Shown: piece by piece, positions 46,833 to 56,381 of the stretch
Layout of the letters: each line of letters opens with the position of its first letter
How positions within the stretch are numbered: position 1 is the stretch's first letter
NCBI RefSeq assembly: GCF_040365225.1
Contig: NZ_AP028055.1
Coordinates: 62,001-126,000, forward strand
Length of the DNA: 64,000 nucleotides
Reading direction: 5' to 3'
Source: Bacteroides sedimenti
GTDB lineage: Bacteria; Bacteroidota; Bacteroidia; Bacteroidales; Bacteroidaceae
The notes under the pieces: model-generated
Seen by the model: only the letters and a program-made list of their open reading frames with translations
Told to the model about the DNA's origin: nothing
Database searches by the model: none
Program-made: the position numbers and the translations under genes

Positions 46833-47351
46833 TTATCTTTTACGTGCGATTAATAAACCTCCGATGATACAAGCCAGCAGGAAGACACTGATTGCTTCGA
46901 ACGGCAACAAGTATTGGAACTTGCCACTGCCCATCAATGCTTCGCCAATCACTGTCATCGGCAATTCTCCGGCTTCGGCCGAAGCGGTTGGAACGAACCC
47001 GTGAGTAAGCAGGATAAACAATACGATGGCTGCACCGGCTACGGCTGTAACCAGACTGGCCACCACCTTACTCATTTTCAGCTTCTTGTTCATACTCTGG
47101 TCAGAGTTGGTAAGAAGAATCGAGAAGACATACAAGACGACAATACCGCCTGCATAGACCATTAACTGTACGGCTCCCAGGAACGTATAGTCCAATAGGA
47201 AATAGATAGCTGCTGTACCAAAAAGAACGAACAGCAGATAAGTGGCTGAGCGTAGAATTTTACTGGTGGTAACTGTCAGCACCGAGAATACGGTGATGAA
47301 GATTGCCACAACGAAAAATACTACTTGGTTAAGTGTAATATCCATAATCAT
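46833..47351 (-). CDS. nuoJ: NADH-quinone oxidoreductase-like complex I subunit J
   Basis: A 172-residue membrane subunit with five helices; the third contains the flexible YTFLGAVQLMVYAGGIVVLYVF-type segment (about residues 50-72) of the NuoJ family. The start codon touches the nuoI stop; an in-frame ATG two codons later (MDITLNQ) is also possible. Confidence 0.92.
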   Translation of the reverse strand: MIMDITLNQVVFFVVAIFITVFSVLTVTTSKILRSATYLLFVLFGTAAIYFLLDYTFLGAVQLMVYAGGIVVLYVFSILLTNSDQSMNKKLKMSKVVASLVTAVAGAAIVLFILLTHGFVPTASAEAGELPMTVIGEALMGSGKFQYLLPFEAISVFLLACIIGGLLIARKR

Positions 47352-47858
47352 TTACTTTTTTTCTACTGTTGAACCTTCGTTGACAGGTTTCTTTTTTTCA
47401 ATTACTGATGAACCTTCGTTATTAAGTTGCTTTATCAGCTTGCTGCGTGTATAAACAGCATGTTCAAAAGAATTATCAAACTTAATGGCGTCGTGAGGAC
47501 ATGCGGTTACGCAAAGCTGACAGAACATGCAGCTTCCCAGGTCGTATTGATATTTAACTAATACTTTTTTCTTCTTACCCTCTTCGTCGGTAACCATTTC
47601 CGAAGTAATTTCGATTGTTCCGTTGGGGCAAGCCATCTGACAAAGTCCACAAGCCACGCACTTATGCTGGTTGTTTTCGTTATGAGGCATTACCAACGTA
47701 CCGCGGAAGCGTTCCGAGATTTCGAGGGTAGCCCGGTTCTCAGGGTATTGCTCGGTAGTCTTCTTGCGGAAGAATACTGTAATGGTGGTCTTCATACCTA
47801 TCAGCAAGGTTTTGATGCCGCCAAACAGAGAGCATATATATTGATTAAAACTATTCAT
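47352..47858 (-). CDS. nuoI: NADH-quinone oxidoreductase-like complex I subunit I, two 4Fe-4S clusters
   Basis: A 168-residue ferredoxin-type subunit that carries electrons toward NuoB. The two cluster motifs are CVACGLCQMACPNG and CMFCQLCVTACPHD. A tail of about 30 residues rich in Glu, Lys and Ser (LNNEGSSVIEKKKPVNEGS) follows, in which a short unit is repeated. With NuoEFG missing, this subunit is a likely docking point for the unknown electron donor; that is inference. Confidence 0.94.
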   Translation of the reverse strand: MNSFNQYICSLFGGIKTLLIGMKTTITVFFRKKTTEQYPENRATLEISERFRGTLVMPHNENNQHKCVACGLCQMACPNGTIEITSEMVTDEEGKKKKVLVKYQYDLGSCMFCQLCVTACPHDAIKFDNSFEHAVYTRSKLIKQLNNEGSSVIEKKKPVNEGSTVEKK

Positions 47859-47871
47859 ATCTTGCTATTAA

Positions 47872-48948
47872 TTAAAAGTGTAATCCAAATACAACAATGA
47901 GTACCATCAAGAACAGGTTGAGCAAACTGATTGGCACCAAAAATTTCCATTCCAGTCTCAGAATCTGGTCAATACGCAGACGTGGGAAAGTCCACTTAAT
48001 CCACATAAGCAGGAAGACTACAAAGAAGGCTTTTGCAAAGAACCATACAAATCCGGGAATGTAATCCATGATGGCATTGAATCCGTCAAGACCGGAGATG
48101 TGGAACGGCATCCATCCTCCCAGGAAGACAGTGGCTGCTACACCCGATACAATGAAGAGGTTCAAGTACTCGGCCAAGTAGAAGAATCCGAAGTGCATAC
48201 CCGAATATTCTGTGTGATATCCGGCTGTAAGCTCCGATTCAGCTTCCGGCAAGTCGAAAGGACCACGGTTGGTTTCGGCATTACCTGCAATCAGGTAGAT
48301 AATGAATGCAATCAACGCAGGAATGTGTCCTTTGAAGATATTCCATCCGTCGGCCTGGTTTGCTACGATTTCAGAGAACGACATGGTTCCTGTAAGCACA
48401 ACCATTGTAAGGATAGAAAGACCGATTGAAAGTTCGTAGCTGATAATCTGTGCACCACTACGCATTGCACCAATCAGCGTGAATTTACTATTACTACTCC
48501 AACCTGCCAGCAAGATACCTACAACTCCGATTGAAGATGCGGCCATCAGGAAGAATACACCGATGTTAAAGTCGATAACTTCCATTCCTTTGTTGATAGG
48601 AAGACAGGCAAATGAAAGGATTGAAGCAAGGATAACCAGGTAAGGAGCCAGGCTGTAAAGCAGGCGGTCTGAGAATTTCAGAGTAATGATTTCCTTGATC
48701 AACATTTTAAATACGTCGGCAAAGACCTGCAGAAGTCCGTATTTACCTACACGGTTCGGACCCAGACGACACTGGAAGAATGCACATACCTTGCGCTCCA
48801 TATAAATAAGGATGATAGCAAGAATGGCATACATCAGCATAATGCACACGCCAACGACTACACATTCCAGGAAAATGGCTAAGCCTTCAGGCATGAATCC
48901 TGTCAGCAGGCCATGTATCCAGCTTGTAACTATACTAAAATCAAACAT
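47872..48948 (-). CDS. nuoH: NADH-quinone oxidoreductase-like complex I subunit H
   Basis: A 358-residue subunit that lines the quinone site between the two arms. ERKVCAFFQCRLGPNRVGKY, LLAGWSSNSKFTLIGAMRSG and the acidic loop FDLPEAESELTAGYHTEYSG are the NuoH signatures. It is 16 bp after nuoCD. Confidence 0.95.
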   Translation of the reverse strand: MFDFSIVTSWIHGLLTGFMPEGLAIFLECVVVGVCIMLMYAILAIILIYMERKVCAFFQCRLGPNRVGKYGLLQVFADVFKMLIKEIITLKFSDRLLYSLAPYLVILASILSFACLPINKGMEVIDFNIGVFFLMAASSIGVVGILLAGWSSNSKFTLIGAMRSGAQIISYELSIGLSILTMVVLTGTMSFSEIVANQADGWNIFKGHIPALIAFIIYLIAGNAETNRGPFDLPEAESELTAGYHTEYSGMHFGFFYLAEYLNLFIVSGVAATVFLGGWMPFHISGLDGFNAIMDYIPGFVWFFAKAFFVVFLLMWIKWTFPRLRIDQILRLEWKFLVPISLLNLFLMVLIVVFGLHF

Positions 48949-48964
48949 ATCTTTAATATTTTAT

Positions 48965-50584
48965 TTATCTATCAATATCAGGTACTACATAGTCGAGCGT
49001 TGCACCGATTGCAATAAGGTCGGCAATCTTGGCGCCGCGTGTGATGGTATCTACTGCCGAAACCAATGGAAGACCGGTTGAACGGTACTTCATACGGAAT
49101 GGGAATTTGTCTCCGTGGCTTTCAATAAACACGCCAAATTCTCCACGGCTTGCTTCAACGGAAGCAAAGTAACTACCTTCGGGTACACGGATAATAGGTT
49201 TCATTTTCACTTGATAGTCTCCCGCTGGGATGTTGTCAATCAGCTGTTCGATGATCTTCATAGATTCAAGAATCTCGTCCATACGAACCATGTAACGCGC
49301 AAAGCAGTCGCCTTCAGTGTAAATAATTTCCTTGAAGTCTACCTTGTCGTACATTGCGTAAGGCTTGCGCTTACGGGTATCGCATGCCCATCCTGATGCA
49401 CGTCCGGTACCTCCGGTACAACCGAATGAGATGGCATCTTCGCGAGAAAGGATACCTACATCTTTCATACGTTGCTGTGCAATGATGTTGCCTGTGAATA
49501 CATCGTGGTATTCTTTTAGTATAGGGCGAAGATATGCGATGAATTCTTTTACCTTCTTAACGAAGTCGGGGTGGATGTCAGCTTGTACACCTCCGATAGT
49601 AGTGTAGTTCTGGATAAGACGACCGCCGGTAGTAGCTTCGAAGATATCGAGAATCTTTTCACGGTCGCGGAATCCGTAGAAGAATGCTGTCAGGGCACCT
49701 AAGTCCATAGCGGCACATGAATAGAACAAGAGGTGAGAGTCGATACGTTGAAGCTCGTCCATGATGGTACGAATGTACTGAATACGTTCTGTTACCTCTA
49801 CGCCCATTGCCTTTTCAACACACATACATACCGCGTGACGGTTCTGGTGTGCTCCAAGGTAGTCAAGACGGTCGGTCAGGGCCAGTGTCTGAGGATAAGT
49901 CAGACTTTCGTTCATCTTTTCGATACCGCGGTGGATATATCCGCAATATGGTTCAATCTTTTTAATGGTTTCACCTTCCAGTGAAGTACGGAAACGTAGT
50001 ACACCGTGTGTAGCCGGGTGCTGAGGACCGATGTTTACTACATACTCTTTTTCGTCGAAAAGAATGTTGGTCTTGTTCACCAGGTTACCCTCTTCGTCCA
50101 GAGAAAGCTCTTCGGTGGTATCCTCTGTTACCTCGTTGGTCATACGCAACGGGTTAAGCGAGTCGTCGTAATCCTTGCGAAGCGGATAGCCTACCCAGTC
50201 TTCACGAAGGTACAAACGGCGCATGTCCGAGTGGTTGATAAAACGAATGCCGAAGAAGTCGAACACTTCACGTTCGTTGAAATCGGCAGCTTTCCATAAA
50301 TCGGTTACTGAAGGCAGTTCCGGATTTTCGCGGTTGGCAGTCATTGTTTTCAGTACAATGCTGTGACCGTGTGTTGTAGACTCCAAGTGGTATACCACAC
50401 CCAGGGTTTCGCCCCAGTCCATACCTGTCAAGCTCAGCAGGAAGTCGAATTGCATGTCCTCGTCATATCTCAGGCGTTCGGCCAGTGTATGAAACGATTC
50501 GGCCGGAATGGTGGCAACCAGGTCGCCCTGTTCAGCAAACTGTGCTTCAGGGACAATTTCTAATATTCTGTCTTTTATCTTCAT
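48965..50584 (-). CDS. nuoCD: NADH-quinone oxidoreductase-like complex I fused subunits C and D
   Basis: A 539-residue fusion. Residues about 1-150 are the 30-kDa NuoC part (FDFLLSLTGMDWGE, FNEREVFDFFGIRFINHSDM-like block and LREDWVGYPLRKDY). After a linker, about 180-539 are the 49-kDa NuoD part (NIGPQHPATHGVLRF, YCGYIHRGIEKMNE, MDLGALTAFFYGFRDRE), which forms the quinone chamber. The fusion is known in several bacterial groups. Confidence 0.95.
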   Translation of the reverse strand: MKIKDRILEIVPEAQFAEQGDLVATIPAESFHTLAERLRYDEDMQFDFLLSLTGMDWGETLGVVYHLESTTHGHSIVLKTMTANRENPELPSVTDLWKAADFNEREVFDFFGIRFINHSDMRRLYLREDWVGYPLRKDYDDSLNPLRMTNEVTEDTTEELSLDEEGNLVNKTNILFDEKEYVVNIGPQHPATHGVLRFRTSLEGETIKKIEPYCGYIHRGIEKMNESLTYPQTLALTDRLDYLGAHQNRHAVCMCVEKAMGVEVTERIQYIRTIMDELQRIDSHLLFYSCAAMDLGALTAFFYGFRDREKILDIFEATTGGRLIQNYTTIGGVQADIHPDFVKKVKEFIAYLRPILKEYHDVFTGNIIAQQRMKDVGILSREDAISFGCTGGTGRASGWACDTRKRKPYAMYDKVDFKEIIYTEGDCFARYMVRMDEILESMKIIEQLIDNIPAGDYQVKMKPIIRVPEGSYFASVEASRGEFGVFIESHGDKFPFRMKYRSTGLPLVSAVDTITRGAKIADLIAIGATLDYVVPDIDR

Positions 50585-50587
50585 AGC

Positions 50588-51169
50588 TTATTTTTCTTCT
50601 TTCTCTTTGCGGTTTACTCCACCGAAGAATTTTTCGAGTTTCACTTTGCGCTGTAGTTGCATCATACCATAGTAGAATGCTTCAGGGCGTGGAGGACAAC
50701 CCGGGATGTAAACATCCACCGGCATAATCTGGTCAACACCGTTTACTACGTGGTACGATTTCTTGAACGGACCTCCGGTGCAGGCACAGGCTCCAACGGC
50801 AATTACGTATTTCGGATCAGGCATCTGGTCGTAAAGACGCTTCAATACGGGAGCCATTCTGTCGGTGATGGTTCCGCAAACCATGATCATATCTGCCTGA
50901 CGGGGGCTGGCACGTGCTACCTCAAACCCGAAACGGGCCATGTCATAACGCGCGGCACCGAGTGCCATGAATTCAATACCGCAACAGCTGGTCGCAAAGG
51001 TAAGCGGCCAAAGGGAGTTGCTTCGTCCCCAGTTGATGAGGTCGTCCAGTTTGCCAACAAGTACGTTGCCACCCTGTGCGTTGAGCTCCTCAACCATTTT
51101 TTCCAAATACTCATTATCTTTGAAGTCTTCATATTGCATAGACTTTATTTTGGGCTTCTTTATTTCCAT
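50588..51169 (-). CDS. nuoB: NADH-quinone oxidoreductase-like complex I subunit B, N2 cluster
   Basis: A 193-residue subunit that holds the terminal 4Fe-4S cluster N2, with the adjacent Cys pair in ATSCCGIEFM, the third Cys in AVGACACTGGPF and the fourth in PGCPPRPEAF. It overlaps the end of nuoA by 10 bp and lies 3 bp before nuoCD, so translation is probably coupled. Confidence 0.95.
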   Translation of the reverse strand: MEIKKPKIKSMQYEDFKDNEYLEKMVEELNAQGGNVLVGKLDDLINWGRSNSLWPLTFATSCCGIEFMALGAARYDMARFGFEVARASPRQADMIMVCGTITDRMAPVLKRLYDQMPDPKYVIAVGACACTGGPFKKSYHVVNGVDQIMPVDVYIPGCPPRPEAFYYGMMQLQRKVKLEKFFGGVNRKEKEEK

Positions 51170-51510
51170 TCGAGAGCTCCTTTCTTCCAGGCATAAGCCA
51201 GGCCTAAAATTAATACACCAAGGAAAAACAGAATACCGATAAGTCCGTTTACACCTAACTTACCCACAATGGTAGCCCAAGGGAAAAGAAATACGGTTTC
51301 AACATCAAACATTAAAAACAGGATGGCGAAGAGGTAGTAACCTACTCTGAACTGCATCCAAGACTTACCTCTGGTAGGAATACCACACTCATACGTTTCC
51401 CCCTTCTGTGGGTTGAACGAGCGCGGTGAAATCGCTTTGGCGATAAACAACGCCGCAGCAACCAGGGCGATTGCCGTGATCACAGCGACAATTAACATCA
51501 TAAAATTCAT
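51160..51510 (-). CDS. nuoA: NADH-quinone oxidoreductase-like complex I subunit A
   Basis: A 116-residue three-helix subunit and the first gene of the operon. FNPQKGETYECGIPTRGKSW is the conserved loop with the Cys that senses the active state, and FLMFDVETVFLFPWA is the second-helix signature with Asp and Glu. A Bacteroides promoter lies about 90 bp upstream. Confidence 0.95.
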   Translation of the reverse strand: MNFMMLIVAVITAIALVAAALFIAKAISPRSFNPQKGETYECGIPTRGKSWMQFRVGYYLFAILFLMFDVETVFLFPWATIVGKLGVNGLIGILFFLGVLILGLAYAWKKGALEWK

Positions 51511-51597
51511 AGTTCAATGTACATTAAAAATGTATAATATAAAAGAATGTTTAACAATAAGATATTTTTAGAGCTGAATTTCAGCTTTTTTAGAGCG

Positions 51598-51629
51598 CAA
51601 AGATACAATTTTATATTCGTGATTTGCAA
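51598..51629 (-). promoter_or_regulatory. Bacteroides-type promoter of the nuo operon
   Basis: On the minus strand, TTG (complement of 51627-51629), a 21-bp spacer and TATCTTTG (complement of 51598-51605), an exact TAnnTTTG. A 7-bp palindromic stem (51572-51586) follows at the very start of the predicted leader. Confidence 0.65.
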
Positions 51630-52181
51630 TCCTGACTAAACAAAAAGTTACTTTTTTATTCCGTTTTTATGAAATTGACAGAAAAAAGGAGACTTATGTT
51701 TAAGCCTTCCTTTGATGAAACCTGATAGATATTGATTTGTCAGTGAAGAAATGTAAACTACATTTTGGATAGCTTTCTGGCGAGCTGTTAACTATCTCAT
51801 AATTAAGCGGTGATGAGTTTGGGATTCTTGTCCGGGCTATCATTTGCGCTTTATTCCCTAAAGGAGAGGATACCTCCGAATATCTTTTATTTCCGTCTGA
51901 GAGTCTAAATACAGGCTGTTTTATTTGAAACTATTTCCTGGATAATTAACAGACCAATTAATTAGCTCCAAAGGTGAGGTTAACGGATAAAAATGCATAT
52001 TTTTGTATCCTGGGAGTCCTTGAATGCAATTTTGATACTCTCACATGACCAAATACCCAGGAGTAAGTAAGTATGATACGTTTTTAAGTCTCTAATTCTA
52101 TCTCCTGTCACTTGGATAAATAGCAGAAATTATGTACAAAACATCCAATTAACACAACTAATAAATTAATTTATCTAACAC
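51630..52181. other. Intergenic region between nuo operon and GH110 gene
   Basis: No gene or RNA recognised. TATTTTTG at 51998-52005 matches TAnnTTTG in the direction of the GH110 gene but has no good -33 partner. Confidence 0.4.
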
Positions 52182-54017
52182 ATGAACAAACTAAATCTAT
52201 GGCTGAGCGCCTTGTTGCTTTTCTGCAGCTGGACGTACTCTTCAGCCGGTCAGGTTATTTCGATTGCCGATTTCGGGTTGAAGCCCGATAGTAGGGTAAA
52301 TGCAGTTCCCTATGTACAGAAAGCCCTCGAGGCTTGTCGTAAACAACCCGGAAGCACTCTGCTGTTTCCGAAAGGAAGGTACGACTTCTGGGCGCAGCAT
52401 TCAACAGAAAGAGATTATTACGAAACAAACACTACAGACAACAATCCCAAGACACTGGCTATTCTGTTGGACAGTCTGAAGGATTTCACCCTCGATGGCA
52501 ACGGCTCATCCTTTGTTATGCACGGACGTATGCAGCCGCTTACCCTGGACCACTGCTCGGACATCCGACTGAAAGGTTTTAATATAGATTGGGATATTCC
52601 GCTTACAGCTCAGGCAAAGGTGCTAAAGTCGACTCCCGATTATTTCGAAATTCAGATTGATACCCACGAATCACCATATATTATAGAGGATAACCGATTG
52701 GTATTCATCGGTGAAGGATGGAAAAGCGAGATGTGGGGCATTATGGAATTTACACCCGATACTCATCTGGTGGCACCCTATACAGGCGACCGCTTGGGAT
52801 GGCGCAGATATCACGCCGAAGAGGTTTCTCCGGGCATTGTGCGTTTGAGCGACCCTAAAGTGGCGAAGGTATATCCCAAAGTGGGCAACTGGCTGGTGTT
52901 ACGTACCAATGAACGCGACCATGCCGGAATCTTCCTTTTTCATAGCAATAATGTAAGCATGGAAGAGATTGACCTGTACCACTGCTGTGGACTGGGTGTG
53001 CTGTCGCAATACACCCGTGATATTACAATGATCAAGGTACGGGTGGTTCCAAATGCGGCAAAAAACCGTTACCTAAGCGGTCACGACGACGGTTTCCATT
53101 TCATGGGTTGCAGCGGTACCATCCGCATTGACCAGTGCGCGTGGGGCGGACTGATGGATGACCCTATCAATATTCACGGTACTTGTGTACGCATTGTGGA
53201 GATTCTGTCGCCAACCCGTATCAAGTGTCGCTTTATGCACGAACAAAGCGTAGGTATGGAGTGGGGACGACCCGGAGAGAAGGTGGGATTCATTGAAAAC
53301 CAAAGCATGCGTACAGTTGGAACCGGTATTATGACCTCTTTCAATCCGCTGAGCAAAACCGATTTCATTGTGGAACTGCAGGCTCCGCTGCCAGTAGGAA
53401 TTGCTGCCGGTGCAGCCCTCGAAAATCTGACATGTACCCCCGATGTGGAGATTCGTAACAGCTTCTTCGGCAGCTGCCGAGCTCGTGGATTGCTGGTTTC
53501 AACTCCGGGTAAGGTGGTGATTGAAAACAATACCTTCGAATCGAGCGGTTCGGCCATCCTGATTGCGGGCGATGCCAACCAGTGGTACGAATCGGGTGCG
53601 GTGAAAGATGTGCTGATTCGTAACAACATCTTCCGCTATCCCTGCATGTCGTCCATGTACCAGTTCTGCGAAGCGGTTATCAGCATCTATCCTGAAATAC
53701 CTAAACCAGATCCTAAATATCCGTTCCACCGGAATATCCGGATTGAGAATAACACCTTCAACCTGTTCGATTACCCTATTCTCTATGCAAAGTCGGTAGA
53801 TGGACTCAGCTTTACAGATAACAAGCTGGTTCGCAATACTACCTACCAGCCTTTCCATTACCGCAAAGACGGCATCACGCTGGATGCTTGCAAGAATGTG
53901 CTGATTTCCGGGAATAAGGCCGAAGGCGATGTGTTGGGAAAAACCATTCGTCTGGAGAATATGAAGCCGGGAGAGGTGAAACTGCGTAAGGATTCCTTCT
54001 TCAAGTTGAAGAAATAG
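52182..54017 (+). CDS. GH110 alpha-1,3-galactosidase
   Basis: A 611-residue exported enzyme (signal MNKLNLWLSALLLFCSWTYSSA) with the right-handed parallel beta-helix of GH110. The fold starts at VISIADFGLKPDSRVNAVPY; the likely catalytic acidic residues lie in SGHDDGFHFMG and GLMDDPINIHG near residues 305-330. GH110 enzymes remove terminal alpha-1,3-linked galactose, from blood-group B antigen or from linear alpha-1,3-galactosides, which points to host glycans. Which of the two specificities applies cannot be told from the sequence. It is a single gene with no Sus partners nearby. Confidence 0.88.
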   Translation: MNKLNLWLSALLLFCSWTYSSAGQVISIADFGLKPDSRVNAVPYVQKALEACRKQPGSTLLFPKGRYDFWAQHSTERDYYETNTTDNNPKTLAILLDSLKDFTLDGNGSSFVMHGRMQPLTLDHCSDIRLKGFNIDWDIPLTAQAKVLKSTPDYFEIQIDTHESPYIIEDNRLVFIGEGWKSEMWGIMEFTPDTHLVAPYTGDRLGWRRYHAEEVSPGIVRLSDPKVAKVYPKVGNWLVLRTNERDHAGIFLFHSNNVSMEEIDLYHCCGLGVLSQYTRDITMIKVRVVPNAAKNRYLSGHDDGFHFMGCSGTIRIDQCAWGGLMDDPINIHGTCVRIVEILSPTRIKCRFMHEQSVGMEWGRPGEKVGFIENQSMRTVGTGIMTSFNPLSKTDFIVELQAPLPVGIAAGAALENLTCTPDVEIRNSFFGSCRARGLLVSTPGKVVIENNTFESSGSAILIAGDANQWYESGAVKDVLIRNNIFRYPCMSSMYQFCEAVISIYPEIPKPDPKYPFHRNIRIENNTFNLFDYPILYAKSVDGLSFTDNKLVRNTTYQPFHYRKDGITLDACKNVLISGNKAEGDVLGKTIRLENMKPGEVKLRKDSFFKLKK

Positions 54018-54022
54018 TTCCG

Positions 54023-54226
54023 CGAAAAAGAGTGAGTGAAAGGTGGTCATCCGACCACCGTCACTAACGAGTTTGTAAAGGGCTCTACTTTCAGCGAAAA
54101 GGAATGAAAAGTTGTTGTCCGACCCTCGAAGTGCTTCTTTCCATGTTTATTACGAAAAGTAATATTTCTGCGAACCTCCGTAGTGGTGCTTCTGTGTTTT
54201 GCACAGAAAGGTTGGATAACAACTTT
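54023..54226 (+). repeat. Structured repeat region, possible noncoding RNA
   Basis: Two diverged direct copies of a GCGAAAA-GA-TGAAA-GT-GT-TCCGACC unit start near 54023 and 54095, and a third lies inverted near 54210-54226. 54108-54124 can pair with 54210-54226 over 17 bases with two G-U pairs. Smaller hairpins are at 54042-54059 (7-bp stem, ATCC loop) and 54190-54208 (7-bp stem). No open frame covers it. From 54227 to the next gene I see only the possible promoter element. Confidence 0.55.
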
Positions 54227-54362
54227 GCTCTTGTTTGACGAGCACTTAAAATCGTTTTGTTTTTTATAAGTGTTGTCTCAAATGTAGAATCGGGACTTTT
54301 CGCCTCATTTCTAAGATTATTCTTAAATTAATTGTCTGATTCAACATTTTAAATAAATCATC

Positions 54363-54370
54363 TACTTTTG
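54363..54370 (+). promoter_or_regulatory. Likely -7 element for the double SGNH gene
   Basis: TACTTTTG is an exact TAnnTTTG match 63 bp before the start codon; the -33 element is not clear. Confidence 0.4.
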
Positions 54371-54433
54371 CACAATGCATCTGGATAAATGGATACAGAT
54401 AATTAGTTAACACATTTATTTTCGAAAACTACA

Positions 54434-56182
54434 ATGAAAACTCAAGGAAAACACTTTCTAGTTTTATTATTACTAACAGCAAGTTCCTTATTGCATGCAC
54501 AGTACAAGTGGGAAAATCCATTAAAGCAAAATTTCCCCGTTGTTCGTGGACAAGCCTGGCAAGATGAGTTGAAAGATTCGTATGCAAGACTTCCGCAGCG
54601 GGCACAGGATAAGGTTCGGAAACCAGTCTGGGACTTATCCAGAAATAGTGCCGGACTATCTGTTGCATTTTATTCTAATTCGCCGGAAATTAAAGTGCGG
54701 TATGTTGTGAAAGGGGCATTTTCAATACCTCATATGCCTACTACCGGAGTTTCGGGTGTTGATCTATATGCTACAGATCAAAATGGGAGAACCCGTTGGT
54801 GCGCTGCTAAATATGCTTTTAGAGATACAGTTACCTATACTTATGGGGGTTTATCTTACGAAACAGATCCGGTAAAAGGATACGAATATAAATTGTATTT
54901 GCCTTTGTATAACACAGTTTCTTGGATGGAAATAGGAGTACCATCAAATGCCTCATTAAGTTTTATACCAGTTTCGGAAGAAAAACCACTTGTGATTTAT
55001 GGAACTTCTATTGCTCAGGGTGCTTGTGCCTCCCGGCCCGGAATGGCGTGGGGAAATATCATAGAACGTAATTTGGCGCATCCGGTTATTAACCTGGGTT
55101 TCTCCGGAAACGGGAAATTAGAAAGTGAGCTGTTTGATCTGCTTGCTGAAATCGATGCAAAATTATACATCATTGATTGTATGCCAAACCTGGCTGGAAA
55201 AGAGGCTTCGGTGGTTGTTTACGACCGCACTTTGCAGGGCGTAAAAAAACTGAGAGAAAAAAACAGTGCTCCAATTCTATTGGTTGAGCATAGTGGATAT
55301 ACAAATGAGTATTCATCCAAAACAACTGAAGCATCATACAGATACCCAAATGCAGAATTGCGCAGGGCTTATGAGGCTTTAGTAAAAGAAGGCATCCCTG
55401 AGATTTATTATTTATCCAAGGAAGAAATCGGACTGTCCATGGATGCAATGGTTGAAGGTGTTCATCCCAATGACCTGGGTATGCAACAATATGCCGATAG
55501 CTATATAAAGAAGATAAAAGAGATTCTGCACGAAGAGACCGGAGAAATTCAAACCTGCATCCCCTGTAAGCAACAAAGAGATAGTTACGATTGGAATGAT
55601 CGTCACAACCAGGTACTGAAACTAAATAGCCAAACAGCTCCTGATGTTGTGATGATAGGAAATTCCATCACTCATTATTGGGCAGGTGAACCTGTTTCAA
55701 ATAATCAATTCGGCAAGAAATCGTGGGATGACTTATTCAAAGGAAAGAAGGTTCGCAATTTAGGCTTTGGCTGGGATAAAATAGAGAATGTACTTTGGCG
55801 GGTTTATCATGGTGAGCTGGACGGCTTTCAAGCCAAAAGAGTGTTCTTGTTAATTGGCACAAATAACCTGAAGTTTAATACAGATGAGGAGATTGTTGCT
55901 GGACTGAAATTCCTGACTAAAGCGATCAAACAGAAACAACCGATGGCAAAACTATGTGTCATGGGTATTTTGCCGAGAAAAGATCAGGAGATGCGGATTC
56001 GTAAAATAAACGAGATGCTACAAGAACAACTATCTAAGGACATTACCTATATTGATTTGGCTCCTCAACTTACTCAGAGTGATGGAACGATTAATTCATC
56101 ATTATTCAGAGATGGACTTCATCCCAACGAGAAAGGTTATGAATGCATTGCAAAGAGATTGAAAGAGTATTTAAAATTTTAG
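54434..56182 (+). CDS. Exported tandem SGNH hydrolase with GxDLY N-terminal domain
   Basis: A 582-residue protein with a signal peptide (MKTQGKHFLVLLLLTASSLLHAQ). Residues about 25-180 are a beta-sandwich of SGNH_N type with the GVDLY motif. Residues 180-365 are a first SGNH hydrolase (nucleophile Ser in VIYGTSIAQGA, Asp/His in VEGVHPNDLG), and 385-582 a second one (MIGNSITHYW, IGTNNLK, DGLHPNEKGYE). Both domains keep the Ser and the Asp-x-x-His or close variant. Likely a carbohydrate esterase that removes acyl groups. Two catalytic domains in one chain suggest two linkages or a bivalent action, which is inference. Confidence 0.87.
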   Translation: MKTQGKHFLVLLLLTASSLLHAQYKWENPLKQNFPVVRGQAWQDELKDSYARLPQRAQDKVRKPVWDLSRNSAGLSVAFYSNSPEIKVRYVVKGAFSIPHMPTTGVSGVDLYATDQNGRTRWCAAKYAFRDTVTYTYGGLSYETDPVKGYEYKLYLPLYNTVSWMEIGVPSNASLSFIPVSEEKPLVIYGTSIAQGACASRPGMAWGNIIERNLAHPVINLGFSGNGKLESELFDLLAEIDAKLYIIDCMPNLAGKEASVVVYDRTLQGVKKLREKNSAPILLVEHSGYTNEYSSKTTEASYRYPNAELRRAYEALVKEGIPEIYYLSKEEIGLSMDAMVEGVHPNDLGMQQYADSYIKKIKEILHEETGEIQTCIPCKQQRDSYDWNDRHNQVLKLNSQTAPDVVMIGNSITHYWAGEPVSNNQFGKKSWDDLFKGKKVRNLGFGWDKIENVLWRVYHGELDGFQAKRVFLLIGTNNLKFNTDEEIVAGLKFLTKAIKQKQPMAKLCVMGILPRKDQEMRIRKINEMLQEQLSKDITYIDLAPQLTQSDGTINSSLFRDGLHPNEKGYECIAKRLKEYLKF

Positions 56183-56260
56183 TGAATAGATTGCAGGTAA
56201 AGAGATAATAATTCTTCCTCTTTTGGTATTCGACGCATTTTGAGAGGATACTTACAAATA

Positions 56261-56310
56261 CAATAAAGCCAACTAATCGATAGAAAATTAGTTGGCTTTA
56301 TTGTTTTCTT
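56261..56310. terminator. Bidirectional intrinsic terminator
   Basis: Perfect 17-bp stem (56261-56277 with 56287-56303), 9-base loop, followed by TTTTCTT on the plus strand. It separates the SGNH gene from the convergent trkH. Confidence 0.85.
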
Positions 56311-56381
56311 ATGTGGATATATCTTCGATACGCCTATCACATAATCTCATTGCGCATTGAAGGCTACAATATCTGCTTTGA

